64,000 nt of DNA from Symbiodinium natans (taxonomy: Eukaryota; Sar; Dinophyceae; Suessiales; Symbiodiniaceae): positions 586,001 through 650,000 of the forward strand of contig CAJNDS010002071.1 of the NCBI GenBank assembly GCA_905221605.1, given 5' to 3'. Numbering within the stretch: the first letter of the stretch is position 1; every line of letters begins with the position of its first letter. Position numbers and translations under genes: made by a program. The notes below the pieces were generated by a model, which saw only the letters and a list, made by a program, of their open reading frames with translations, ran no database searches and was not told where the DNA came from. Shown in pieces: positions 46,576 to 57,530 of this stretch.

Positions 46576-46737
46576 GGAAGTTACATGGCCCCTGGCCTTT
46601 AGCCACAGGGAAGTTACATGGTCCCTGAATATGGGTTTAGGATAACCCTAAACCCTAAACTTTAGGGCTTAGGGTCCCATAACATGGCCCCACACCTTCC
46701 TTAAAAGAGTTCTGAGGTATGGGCCCTGGGGTCTTAT

Positions 46738-46886
46738 AGGGTTTAGGGTTAGGGTTAGGGTTTAGGGTTTAGGGTTTAGGGTTTAGGGTTCAGGGTTTAG
46801 GGTTTAGGGTTTAGGGTTTAGGGTTTAGGGTTTAGGGTTTAGGGTTTAGGGTTTAGGGTTCAGGGTTTAGGGTTTAGGGTTTGGGT
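46738..46886 (+). repeat. Telomere-type array, TTTAGGG orientation, about 21 units
   Basis: Mostly perfect, with CAGGGTT variants recurring, which suggests block duplication inside the array. Confidence 0.95.
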
Positions 46887-46889
46887 TCC

Positions 46890-47420
46890 GAATGAAGGGC
46901 CCATGCTACGGGACCATGTAACTACCTAAAGGGATCATGCAACTACCCTAGTAAGATTCATTGCTTCTCTTAGTAGCTGAGTAGGTAACCTTTAACCTTT
47001 TGGGGTGTCGATAATCCTAGCATAATTGAGAGGTTAACCTTGTATGGCCCAGGGTACTCAGCAACCAGGTTCTCATTATTCCCAGTATGTGCACTACTTG
47101 GCACATGGGCCCTGAGGAATCTCTTGGGGCAGCAGTACGATCATTATTCTTCTTGTTTGTATCGCTGCTACCATATGGGTAGTTCTCCAAAAGAGGGTCC
47201 CTTTTGTCGGAGGTGCCACATTATATCCCCCAAAAAGGCACCCGAATTTGCAGAGCTGCCCTTCTCACTATAATCATGACCACGCTCTCAGCCTTGCTTT
47301 GTTTGCCGGCAAAGTTGTAAGTTGGGATGTTGAAGGCCATGATGGTATGCCGCCATAGGTCTGAGGGTCTGAGTAGAAAGTTTCAGCTCTTCAGTCCTTG
47401 TAGCAGGGTTTTAGGGCAGG
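46890..47420. other. Array-free stretch, nothing recognised
   Basis: A 77-codon + frame (47040-47273) has no motif. AACCTTT repeats near 46988 recall the PPR-gene first intron. Confidence 0.3.
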
Positions 47421-48118
47421 AGGGGGGGGGGGGTTCAGGGTTACCCTAAACCCTAAACCCGAAGCCCTAAACCCTAAACCCTAAACCCTCAACCCTAAAC
47501 GGGTTAGACATTGCTGCAGCTGTACCATCCTTGCATACCCAAGTTCAAAATCCCAAACCTCCCCAAGGCAGCACCCCAGCCTTCCTGGACTTTTCGCACC
47601 TGCACGTAGCGCAGTATCCTTGTCACCTTGGGGTTTAGGGTTTAGGGTTTAGGGTTTAGGGCTTAGGGTTTAGGGTTTAGGGTTTAGGGTTTAGGGTTTA
47701 GGGTTTAGGGCTAGTGGTACGCTATTGCCATTTTTTGGATAAAGCAACCAACCAAAAAACGGGTTGCCCTTATGTTAGGTTTGATGCAGGTTTTGTATAG
47801 GATTTATTTCGGATTATATGGGGTTGATGGAGGGTTTATAAATATATATATATATATATATATACATATATAGTAGGTTTGTATGGGGTTGTGTAGTGTT
47901 TATATAGGGTTTATACAAGTCCCAGGCCGTATTAGCAGTTCTATCATGGCATCGAGAGGGTGTGGAGTTGAGGTTTCATTGTTCCGAGATCGGATTGTTG
48001 GGATAAGTGTTTAAGTTTGGTGTTGTATCGGACAAAAGCGCCCTAACCTAAGATGATTCCAGGGTGAGTCCAGAGTGGGCCTTGCCTCTACGGCGACCTC
48101 CACCATCGAGGCAGACGC

Positions 48119-48260
48119 GGGGTTTAGGGTTTCGGGTTTAGGGTTTAGGGTTTAGGGTTTAGGGTTTGGAGTTTATGTTTTAGGGTTTAGGGTTTAGGGT
48201 TTAGGGTTTAGGGTTTAGGGTTTAGGGTTTAGGGTTTAGGGTTTAGGTTTCAGGGTTTGA
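48119..48260 (+). repeat. Telomere-type array, TTTAGGG orientation
   Basis: About 19 units with a GGAGTTTATG interruption. Confidence 0.95.
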
Positions 48261-48728
48261 CTGTATTTGGGGTTTGGAGATCGTTTGATGCTTTCCGAAG
48301 TTCCCTGACGCTGCTCGTCCGCATATCCACACGAACTACCCTGTTCCTGCAGTTTGTCATGTGTTTCCTCCGCCTATATGTTTTGTTTTTGTTGTGAGCG
48401 GTCCGGCCTCGTCTGACCCTAAACCCTAAACCCCAAACCCCAAACCCTAAACCCTAAACCCCTTCAGTCCCTTCAGATTCAGGCAGCTTGTGGGAAAGTT
48501 CACAGACCGTGGCATCACACCTCCAAGCTCACTGGTATTGCTGCCCAGGCGAAGTCCACTCATCAGAATTACGTACCTAAAGAATAAGGGAATGTTCTTA
48601 GTTTGTTCTGGGAGGTTTAGGGTTTAGGGTTTAGGGTTTAGGGTTTAGGGTTTAGGGTTTAGGGGGATACATTAAGGGTCTGATTTAAGGGTCTGATCAC
48701 GATGCTGTAACTCTTTTCGCGACCAGTC

Positions 48729-50005
48729 ATGGCTTGTCTCATGCGCGGATGTCCTTGGCCGGCCTCGTCCCGTCCTTCGAACTCGAACGGCGCAAAAGTT
48801 CCATGTGTGAGCATGGCGGCAGAACGTCTGCTGCTCGTGCACGCGATCCTGGCTCCCTTCGTCCCCGCCAGAAGATTCGGAGGATCTTTTAGCCGCTTGC
48901 GCCTACGACGTCGGCTTCGCAGTCGTAGCCTCACTGGCCCGCTTCAGGGCCCATCTGTTGGAAAGAAGACACGAGGACGTCTGAATGCTTCTGTCGGTGG
49001 CTGGATGGATCAACTCCCAGACGAAGATGTCCTGCGCCAACTGATATCAGAGCAATTCGCGCAATGGTCAAGCCTACCCATCTCGAAGGTCCTCCCAGGT
49101 GGATGGGACAACGTGACATTTCGCCTGGGAGGCCACATGCTCGCAAAGCTGCCGCGCAGTCAGGCATACAGCTTCCAAGCCGAACGAGAGCACTTTGCCC
49201 TCCAGGCTCATCTGGGCAGGATCGGTGCTTTCGAAGTTCCCCAGCCAGTTGCTCTGGGGAAACCTAGCACCGTCTTTCCTTATCCCTGGTCAATCCTGAG
49301 ATGGATTGAAGGCGAACCAGTCCTTGATGTGTCAAAGCCACATGACCTTCCAAGGGCCTTGGCCGAGTTCTTGCTTGCTTTGCATTGCCCTGCGCCCTCG
49401 GAGGCACCGGAACCCGGGTCTGCGAATTTCTGGCGCGGCGGTCCGCTCTCGAGCCTCACTGCCGACTTCGAGAGGGCGCTCGCAACCTTGCCAGCACACT
49501 TCGATCGGGAGCAGCTAAGAGCGATCTGGCACGGAGCTCTTGCCACCACGGCAGCCGGCGCTCCGGTGTGGGTGCATGGCGACATCGCCCCGACGAATCT
49601 CATCACACGCGGAGGGCGACTGGTCGGGGTGATCGACTTTGGACTCATTGCTGCGGGTGACCCCGCCTGTGACCTTGCCATTGCTTGGCTGGCTTTCGAT
49701 GGGGACTCGCGCGAGTCGTTCTTGACTCGCTATGGTGCAGAGGACCTTGGGGACGAAATGGACCCTAAACTTGGGGTCATATACCCTACACAACTATAAC
49801 TCCTATTATAAGGTAATGTGAACCATAAGCCCTTTTAGGGTTCATGTCGTCCCCAAAGGATGGTGGTCTTGAGACCCGAGCACGAGCCTGGGCTTTGTGG
49901 AAGGCGGCGCTGGTCTTAGCCGGGCAGTCGCAGCCAGTTCCTGGATGTTGCGACGCAGCGCTTACAGTCGACATGATTCTTGAAGAGGCTAGAGCCGAAG
50001 AGTGA
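48729..50005 (+). CDS. Aminoglycoside-phosphotransferase-fold kinase (APH family), bacterial type, two exons
   Basis: APH-fold kinases move the ATP gamma-phosphate to a hydroxyl of a small molecule; this substrate is unknown. Exon 1 48729-49742, exon 2 49859-50005, 386 codons in all. Residues 93 onward (MDQLPDEDVLRQL) match the usual bacterial start and give about 294 residues, the family size. Visible motifs: GGWDNVTFRLG (nucleotide loop), LAKLPRSQAYSFQAE, ILRWIEGE, catalytic loop VHGDIAPTNLI (about 281-291) and metal-binding IDFG (about 302-305). Exon 2 gives ETRARAWALWKAALVLAG, the family's C-terminal helix, confirming the splice. The 92-residue Arg/Ser-rich extension could be a targeting peptide or non-coding. 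A G-rich array lies 65 bp upstream and a perfect C-rich array starts 7 bp after the stop. Bacterial ancestry is inferred. Confidence 0.88.
49743..49858 (+). mobile_element. GA-AG introner-like intron, CTTGGGGACG family, in the APH gene
   Basis: Begins GACCTTGGGGACGAA and ends TCGTCCCCAAAG, inverted repeats. AGGA occurs at both junctions. Removal in phase 0 joins GAE to DGGLETRARAWALW, restoring the family's C-terminus. Without splicing the frame runs into a stop at about 49797. Confidence 0.85.
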
Positions 50006-50011
50006 AAAGTC

Positions 50012-50154
50012 CCCTAAACCCTAAACCCTAAACCCTAAACCCTAAACCCTAAACCCTAAACCCTAAACCCTAAACCCTAAACCCTAAACCCTAAACCCTA
50101 AACCCTAAACCCTAAACCCTAAACCCTAAACCCTAAACCCTAAACCCTAAACCC
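50012..50154 (-). repeat. Telomere-type array, CCCTAAA orientation, about 20 perfect units
   Basis: The longest perfect array in the window, immediately after the APH stop codon. Confidence 0.98.
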
Positions 50155-50159
50155 AAGTC

Positions 50160-50580
50160 AGACATGGTGATTCTCTCACGAAACTTCAGGGTTTTCGGAA
50201 GGTTGGCCTGGGAGATCTCCCTCCATTTGCACGCGTTTGCGCGCCTGCGATGACGGGTTGCGCTCGGTGACAGGCTAAGCATCCAGAAGCATCCAGAAAC
50301 TTGAGAAGGAACGAATCCCTTTCAAAGAACTGGTAAGCTGCCACGCGTACCAGTTATTCCCCGATATGACCCCTGAATTGAGATTCCTAAACCCTAAGTA
50401 AACCCAAAGCGACCCTAAACTCCCCCTAAACCCTAAACCCATGAAGCTCCAACTTTTTCTCCAGGATGTGTGGCAGCCTTTGCTTAGCGGTGCTCTTCAG
50501 GACATCCCGGATTCGGGTTGTGGCTTTAAGACATGAGGAAAACTTTGCCACATTGCGTAAGGTTTGGGATTTAATTAATT
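50160..50580. other. Non-coding stretch
   Basis: Short unique sequence with isolated CCCTAAA motifs; no exon seen. Confidence 0.3.
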
Positions 50581-50844
50581 AATCAAGGTTTAGGGTTTAG
50601 GGTTTAGGGTTTAGGGTTTAGGGCTTAGGGCTCCCCTATCTACGTAACCCAGACACACCCAAAAGCCAACTTTCCTGGATCCGCTACATGGACCTGCCCC
50701 CTCTTCAACCTAAAACCGAAATCCCTAAATCTCTAAACCCCTAAACCCTAAAACCGAACTCCCAAACCCTAAACCCTAAACCCTGAATCCCTGAATCCCT
50801 GAATCCCTGAATCCCTAGACCCGAAACTCCACAACTCAAAAGCA

Positions 50845-50920
50845 GCGAAGATGGGGTCCTTCCCCGGTCTGCTCTTCGTAATTCCTTGCGGGGCGCAGAA
50901 CTGGAGCTCCCCAAGGCGTG
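50845..50920 (+). CDS. Unassigned coding island (SALRNSLRGAELELPKAW)
   Basis: Between degenerate C-rich repeats and a G-rich array, open and exon-like. Family unknown. Confidence 0.4.
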
Positions 50921-51764
50921 GTTTAGGGTTTAGGGTTTAGAGTTTGGGGTTTAGGGTTTGAGGTTTGAGGGTTAGGGTTTGTGGTTTAGGGTTGTCAAAA
51001 TCACCTACATAAGCCCTGATAACTGAAGGCCTTTAGGGTCCAAGATGCATCTTTGCAGGGTTGGAGGTTTAGGGTTTAGGGTGCAGGATTTCGTGCTTAT
51101 CGGGGTTTAGGACCGCGCCCAAAGCCTGTGCCCTTAAGGCACGGGTGAGCACCTCAAGTATATGGCCTCTTCCTTGGGTGCCGCAAATCGAACCAAACAA
51201 TGGGGGACAGAATCTATACCCTAAGCCCTCCGAAGCCCTCCGAAGCCCTCCCCAACCCTCCTACATCCTCTTAAATCCTCCTAAGCTCCAAAACTCTTAA
51301 CCCTAAACCCTAAACCCTCCTAAATGCTAAACTCTAAACTCAACGCCTCGAAGGAGTTCGATCATCGCCTGGCCCTAAGCAGGGTGTAGGGCTCATTCCG
51401 GGAGCTTCGGGTCAGCGCGGCTCGTGGGGTTTGGGGGTTTCAGGGTTTAGGGTTGTACATGCATAGATGGTTTAGGGGTTCAGAGGTTAAGGGTTTAGGG
51501 CCAGGGTTTCAGGGTTTGGCATCTAGGATCTCAGGCGTTTAGGGTTGAGAGTGGAGGGTTAAGGACTTCAGGGCTTCAGGACTTCAGGGCTTCAGGACTT
51601 CAGGGCTTCAGGGTTTCATGGTTGTTGAGGGTTTCCGGGTTTCCGGGTTTCGGGCTTCAGGCGATTTGGGGTTAAACATTTCCAAACCAACCCTGTAAAG
51701 GGCATCCTTGTAGCAAATGCAGGGTATAGGGTTTAGGGTTTAGGGTTCAGGGTTTGCCGTCCTG

Positions 51765-51848
51765 GTATATCAGGTCTGGACATCGGTCGGCACACCCGGC
51801 TGTTGCAAGAAGCGGACGCCTGGATCTCATTCTCTGGGACCGGCAGGG
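51765..51848 (+). CDS. Unassigned coding island (GLDIGRHTRLLQEADAWISF)
   Basis: Follows TATCAG, ends SGTGRG at a perfect G-rich array whose first units supply a GT donor. Family unknown. Confidence 0.45.
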
Positions 51849-52327
51849 GTTTAGGGTTTAGGGTTTAGGGTTTAGGGTTTAGGGTTTAGGGTTTAGGTGC
51901 TGGAGAAGTTTTGGGTTGCGTGGCTGTTTAAGAAGCTGCATAGGCAGGTTGATGTCACTCTTATCTTGGAAGCAGCATGCATACCTGCCTGCCAGACTGC
52001 AATGCACTGCCTCCACGACTTCCCATGTGACCGCATGCGCTGGCGACCCTAAACCCTAAACCCTAAACCCTAAACCCCAAGCAATTAAGTATGCACCGTG
52101 CCCGTGCGCAGCGAAGAGCTTGATTTCTGTCTCTTCCCCACGCCAGAGTGTCTAGAATGTGGACCAACACTCACCCCCTTGAGCCCTAAACCCTAAACCC
52201 CAAACCCTAAACCCCAAACCCCAAACCCCAAACCCTAAACCCTAAACCCTAAACCCTAAACCCCAAGCTGGTTCTAGGGTGTATAGGCAAAACCCCAATC
52301 CCCTCCTGTTCCGAGCACCACCCCGGC

Positions 52328-52405
52328 ACTGCGCGATTGTCAGATTTGCACCTATGTCCCGGTGGAGAGACTCACCGGGGCCATCCAGCGAGCAGGGACC
52401 TGAGC
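52328..52405 (+). CDS. Unassigned coding island, possible 3' end
   Basis: Reads CQICTYVPVERLTGAIQRAG then T and TGA. A C-rich array lies before it, a G-rich one after. Family unknown. Confidence 0.4.
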
Positions 52406-53329
52406 CCCAATTTCAGGGGTTTAGGGTTTAGGGTTTAGGGTTTAGGGTTTTGGGTTTTGGGTTTGGGGTTTAGGGTCTAGGGTTCAGGGTTTAGGGTTTA
52501 GGGTTTCGGGTTTAGGGTTTAGGATCCCTTTGAAGGGGTCTATGTTTAGAAAGGGCCTCTCTAACACAGTCACTAACACAGTCAGCTACAAGGGGTCCCA
52601 CCCCGGTGTGAGGGAGGAGCTTGAAGCAGCTCTTCGTCTCACCAAGAAAAACCCAACCTATACACTCACCAATTCTTGTATGGAACCCTATAATTCGGCA
52701 GTCGCCAAAAAAGCAGTATCAACGACCCGACACCCAGAATCCAACGCCCAAAAGCCTTATAAACCCTAATCCCTAAACCCTAAACCCTAAAAGCGCCCTG
52801 AGGAGATGCAGAGCTCTGCCAGGACGGGGTTCGGGTTAGGCTATGGGGTTCATAGGGCATGTAGGGTTTGGGGTTTAGGGTTTAGGGTTTAGGGTTCGGG
52901 GTAAGGCTTTAGGCTTTTTTTTTTTTTTTTGGGGGGGGGGGGGGGGGACTTGATTGTTTTCGGGTTTTCGGGCTTCAGGGTTCAGGGCTTTTGGGGTTTC
53001 GGGTTCAGGAAGGTCATGGTGCTTTCGATGGTCCTGCGAGCTGCTGGCCTTACACAGTAGGAAGCTCAAGGCCCCGAAGGCCCTGAAATCGATAGAGCGC
53101 CTGTAACCTCAAGATACCCTAAGCCCTGAACGCTAAATACTGTTAACTCAGTAACTCTTCATCCTAAGAAGTAAGCCTATCTACGGCCTGAATGGCGACC
53201 ATTCCAAAGAGCCCTCTAAGACCTTATGATCCCAATAAGCCCTGGCCCTAGAAATCCTATATAAGCCCTACAAGTTATGTAGAACAGAATCTCAAGCCCT
53301 ATTCAGAAGCCCCAAAGCCCTAAGCCCTA

Positions 53330-53512
53330 CACCCTAAAAGCCCTAAACCCTAAAAATCTAAAAACCCTAAACCCCAAAAGCCCTAAAAACCTTTAACAAC
53401 CCTAAAAACCCAAAACCCTAAACCCTAAACCCTGAACCCTGAACCCTGAACCCTAAACCCTAAACCCTAAACCCTAAACGCTAAACCCTAAACCCTAAAC
53501 CCTAAACCCTAC
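53330..53512 (-). repeat. Telomere-type array, CCCTAAA orientation, with AAAACCCT variants
   Basis: The left part is degenerate (CCCTAAAAA), the right part nearly perfect. Confidence 0.9.
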
Positions 53513-53544
53513 ACAAGCCTTCAGAGCACCCCCTTCAAAGCAAG

Positions 53545-53610
53545 AGGACCTCCTCGAAAGTGACCCTTGAGTCGGGTCGGGACCTGGCCACGGTGGTGTG
53601 CGGCCAAGGG
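53545..53610 (+). CDS. Unassigned coding island (VTLESGRDLATVVCGQG)
   Basis: Between a C-rich array and a G-rich region; open. Family unknown. Confidence 0.35.
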
Positions 53611-54012
53611 GGTTTGGGGTTTAGGGTTTAGGGTTTAGGGCTTAGGGGTTGGGGTTTAGGGTTTGGGGAGTAGGGTTTAGGGTTTTGGGATTAGGGGTTT
53701 AGGTTTTGGGGTTTACGGTTTGGGGGTCAGGGCTTTGGGTTTTGGGTTTGGGGTTTAGAGAGATTAGGGGTTTAGGTGCTTAGGGAGCTTGGGGGTTTTA
53801 GGGTTTTGGAGTTTAAGATTCAGGGGCTTGGCGTATAGATTTAGGGGTTCATAGGGTTGTGGGAGGCACTGTTCTCCATGGCCGTCTTCTTTGAAGCTGT
53901 CAGACTGGACCCTACACCCTAAACCCTAAACTGCCTGCATCAAGCTTGGGCCACCAGGCAGTTCTTTCCAAGAGCTCCCCGTCTTGAAGCTTCCCAAGCC
54001 GTTTGTTTTTGT

Positions 54013-54090
54013 TACAGGCAAGGCGCTGTGATGAGCAAATCCTCAGCGCCCATGTGCCTGAACGTTATGAACTTGGGCCCCAAAGGCCTT
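54013..54090 (+). CDS. Unassigned coding island (RRCDEQILSAHVPERYELGP)
   Basis: Good acceptor TTTTTGTTACAG, then an open frame. May belong to the same gene as the islands at 54270 and 54850. Confidence 0.4.
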
Positions 54091-54269
54091 CTGTAGGAGC
54101 CACTCTACTTCAACGCCCAGAGGGGGTATAAGGACTGTTAGTATAAGGGGGATGAAACCCAAGCATATTACATGTAAGTATTCCCTCAGGGTTCCTTTAT
54201 AACTATACTATAATAACCCCCAAAACCTTGTTCTAATTATTCAGGCCCCTACAGTACTCGAGCCCTTAG

Positions 54270-54380
54270 GGCTCAACCGCAGCAGCAGGAGCATGGAGCG
54301 AAAGCTGAGGCCTACGACCTCGCTGCTTTTGTTGGACATGAGGGCCCGCCAGAAGCTCAGGCGGCGTGTCTTCTTAACCC
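54270..54380 (+). CDS. Unassigned coding island, frame ambiguous
   Basis: Both LRPTTSLLLLDMRARQKLRR and EAYDLAAFVGHEGPPEAQ frames are open. Exon-like GC content between two repeat-rich stretches. Confidence 0.35.
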
Positions 54381-54852
54381 GAAACCCATAAACTCATAAA
54401 CCCATAAACCCTACGCTTCCCAAACTCAAAATCCTAAACCCATAAACCCAAGCTTCTTAACCGAACTCTTAACATATAGCCCGTAAGCCCTCCACTTCCG
54501 AAACCCCAAGCCCCTTGTCAAGATAACACACCCTCCTCCAAGCAAGGCATCCCGAAGTCGACTCTCTACTGGGAGGCTCATAGGCACCCATGTGGGTTTA
54601 GGGTTTAGGGTTTAGGGTTTAGGGTTTAGGGCTTCAGGGCTTCGGGGTTTAGGGCTGGTTATCACCCCAAACAACAACTGCACTTCTGAGCCCCCCCTAA
54701 GTCCCCCCAAGTAGGTTAGATGCAGATGTATACTTAGGGGTTATTAGTACCCCTAAACCCTAAACCCTAAACCCTAAACCCTAAACCCTAAACCCTAAAC
54801 CCTAAACCCTAAACCCTAAACCCAAAATCAAGTATGGCTTGCGCTGAGGTAC

Positions 54853-54938
54853 ACCCTCCACGAGATCTACCAAGCCTTTAGCTTCTGCGACAAGATCGCA
54901 GTGATTCAGCAACAGGCGATCAAGGCGCCGCCGAGGTG
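54853..54938 (+). CDS. Terminal exon of an unassigned gene
   Basis: Reads TLHEIYQAFSFCDKIAVIQQ then QAIKAPPR and TGA. A perfect C-rich array lies before it and a G-rich array after. The helical, hydrophobic pattern is natural, but no family is recognised. Confidence 0.5.
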
Positions 54939-54947
54939 AGCCGTATA

Positions 54948-55101
54948 GTAGGGTTAGGGTTTAGGGTTTAGGGTTTAGGGTTTAGGGTTTAGGGGTTAGG
55001 GGTTAGGGGTTAGGGGTTTAGGGGTTAGGGGTTAGGGGTTAGGGGTTTAGGGTTTAGGGTTTAGGGTTTAGGGTTTAGGGTTTAGGGTTTAGGGTTTAGG
55101 G
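54948..55101 (+). repeat. Telomere-type array with inner GGGGTTA block
   Basis: TTTAGGG units flank a core of about nine GGGGTTA units. Confidence 0.95.
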
Positions 55102-55847
55102 TACCGCCGTATAGACCTGAACCACCATGGGTCGCAGGGTTTTGTGTTTGGAGCTTTCGCAGCAGTATTGTCGGAAGTTTTCGAGAATGAGAGGCATATA
55201 GTCGTGCGAATGTTCCAGCAACCTTTGCACATAACACTGCAATCTACCCGAAACCCTAATCCCTTCCTCCTTATATGAGTACACCCTAAAAATAAGCCCA
55301 CTGTAGCCCCAACAGCAAAGAAGACTAAAGATGCTTCAGCCCCGGACGCGATGCGTTCATGTATTATATATAGTTTCCAGGCTTTTGGGAATTCGCCTCG
55401 GTTTCCTGCCGAGAAGCGTCTGGAACAAGCAGACCCGGATCGGGCCTCCGTCCCCCTCACCAAAATTTTGCGGCGCCCCCGCCCTGTGGGACCCCCCCCC
55501 CCCCATCGCTTGGAGGAGCTGTCGGCGGCTCCCACAGAAAAAAACGCCGCAAAACGCCGCACCCCCCCCCCCCCCCCGCCCCCTTAAACTCCCTACGATC
55601 ATCCCCTCTTTTTGCAGAAGCCCTCTTTCCGTCTTTCCTGCTGGGGCCGGCCCGGCTGCCGAGGCGGCGCGCGCAAGCATGTACAATTACAAAAGTTCAC
55701 AAAGTCTTCGCTGCTGGGCCAAAACACCACAAATCCCGCGCGGACCTGCGCGGACCCCTGGTTTTGTCGGGAATTTAGCTCCAGGCACCAAGCGCGGACC
55801 ATAAAAAACCTCGACAAAACAAGCGCGGACCTCCGTCCGGGCTTTTC
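55102..55847. other. Unique region before the higher-order repeat
   Basis: Frames of 100-157 codons are open on both strands with similar length, as expected for GC-rich non-coding DNA. Poly-C runs at 55486 and 55562. AAATCCCGCGCGGACC links it to the repeat unit that follows. Confidence 0.4.
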
Positions 55848-57050
55848 GGAATTACAAAGGTTAACAAAGAACCACGTACTGCTGACAATGGAACAGAGAC
55901 CTTGCATAGCTTAGCATACTGTTTGCAAAGAAGACTTAGCCTGCATCGCTGTTACACGTATTGTATACCGCCAGGCTAAGCCACTGTATGGGGGGAAAGG
56001 GGTTTCAAGCCAGCGAGCTTTCAGATGTTTTGAGCCTCCAGAACCTGCTCCGGAACCTGCTCCGGAACCCGCTCCGGAAACCGCTCCGGAACCCGCTCCG
56101 GAACCTGCTCGGAACCCGCTCCGAAACCGCTCCGGAACCCGCTCCGGAACCTGCTCCGGAACCCGCTCCAGTAGTCAAGGGCTGGAGACCCCATCGCATC
56201 GCTGTTGGGGAAAAACACCACAAATCCCGCGCGACTGCTTATGGGAATTACAAAGGTTAACAAAGAACCACGTACTGCTGACAATGGAACAGAGACCTTG
56301 CATAGCTTCGCACACTGTTTGCAAAGAAGACTTAGCCTGCATCGCTGTTACACGTATTGTATACCGCCAGGCTAAGCCACTGTATGGGGGGAAAGGGGTT
56401 TCAAGCCAGCGAGCTTTCAGATGTTTTGAGCCTCCAGAACCTGCTCCGGAACCTGCTCCGAAACCCGCTCCGGAACCCGCTCCGGAAACCGCTCCGGAAC
56501 CCGCTCCGGAACCCGCTCTGGAACCTGCTCGGAACCCGCTCCGAAACCGCTCCGGAACCCGCTCCGGAACCTGCTCCGGAACCCGCTCCAGTAGTCAAGG
56601 GCTGGAGACCCCATCGCTTCGCTGTTGGGGAAAAACACCACAAATCCCGCGCGACTGCTTATGGGAATTACAAAGGCTAACAAAGAACCACGTACTGCTG
56701 ACAATGGAACAGAGACCTTGCATAGCTTCGCACACTGTTTGCAAAGAAGACTTAGCCTGCATCGCTGTTACACGTATTGTATACCGCCAGGCTAAGCCAC
56801 TGTATGGGGGGAAAGGGGTTTCAAGCCAGCGAGCTTTCAGATGTTTTGAGCCTCCAGAACCTGCTCCGGAACCTGCTCCGGAACCCGCTCCGGAACCCGC
56901 TCCGGAAACCGCTCCGGAACCCGCTCCGGAACCACCTGCTCGGAACCCGCTCCGAAACCGCTCCGGAACCCGCTCCGGAACCTGCTCCGGAACCCGCTCC
57001 AGTAGTCAAGGGCTGGAGACCCCATCGCTTCGCTGTTGGGGAAAAACGCC
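55848..57050. repeat. Higher-order tandem repeat, three units of 396, 420 and about 387 bp
   Basis: Units start at GGAATTACAAAGG at 55848, 56244 and 56664. Each has an about 120-bp near-identical leader, a block of 12-bp GCTCCGGAACCC/T units, then GTAGTCAAGGGCTGGAGACC. Unit lengths differ by multiples of 12, so copy number of the 12-mer explains them. The 256-codon + frame with EPAPEPAP spans two units only because unit length is a multiple of three; minus frames are open too. Confidence 0.95.
55935..55980. repeat. Stem-loop in each higher-order unit
   Basis: CTTAGCCTG and CAGGCTAAG form a perfect 9-bp stem around a 28-nt loop; repeated in the second and third units. Confidence 0.6.
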
Positions 57051-57219
57051 CTAACAATAGAGAGAGGGACCCTCTGGCTCCAAACCCGGTCTGGCAGTCA
57101 ATCTGGGGGAGGGGGAAGCCTGAAACCTGTTGGGCCTAAAGCTTGAAACCTGCTCAATGACTGAGCCAGCAAGGTAGAAGGACGGGTTGTTGTTTTTGTT
57201 GTTCGGACAAACGATGCGA

Positions 57220-57310
57220 ACCCCCCCCCCCCCTTTACCAAAAACCCCTTGGGGGTTTTGGGGGTTTTTGATGCTGCCGGGGGGGGCGGGGGGGGGGGCT
57301 TCGGGGGGAG
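57220..57310. repeat. Homopolymer-rich hairpin region
   Basis: Poly-C, then AAAAACCCCTTGGGGGTTTT, then poly-G. No gene. Confidence 0.7.
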
Positions 57311-57530
57311 GGATTAAACCCTCAACACGAAACCCTAAACCCTAAACCCAAATAAATGGCGTGCTGGCCACCTACTGGCCCTGCACTGACTCTGGCGCAG
57401 TGTGCAAGGGTTTCCCTACTACCCCCATTATACTTTAGGGTTTAGGGTTTAGGGCTACCCCCCTCTAGGTCCCCCCCCCCCCCATTGTAGAGGGCTTGTT
57501 AGCTCACCTGACTAAAGCCTGCGGCCTGCG

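Noticed and set aside
49280-49793. Minus-strand frames of 92-133 codons across the APH gene
   Set aside because: Antisense shadows of a high-GC coding exon.
50012-50154. True chromosome end
   Set aside because: The array is internal, about 20 units long, and flanked by genes; similar arrays in both orientations fill the window.
55089-55804. Frames of 157 codons on both strands
   Set aside because: GC-rich, overlapping on both strands, with poly-C runs inside and no family motif.
56284-57054. 256-codon frame with EPAPEPAP repeats
   Set aside because: The higher-order unit length is a multiple of three, so a frame stays open by construction; frames on both strands are open to a similar length.
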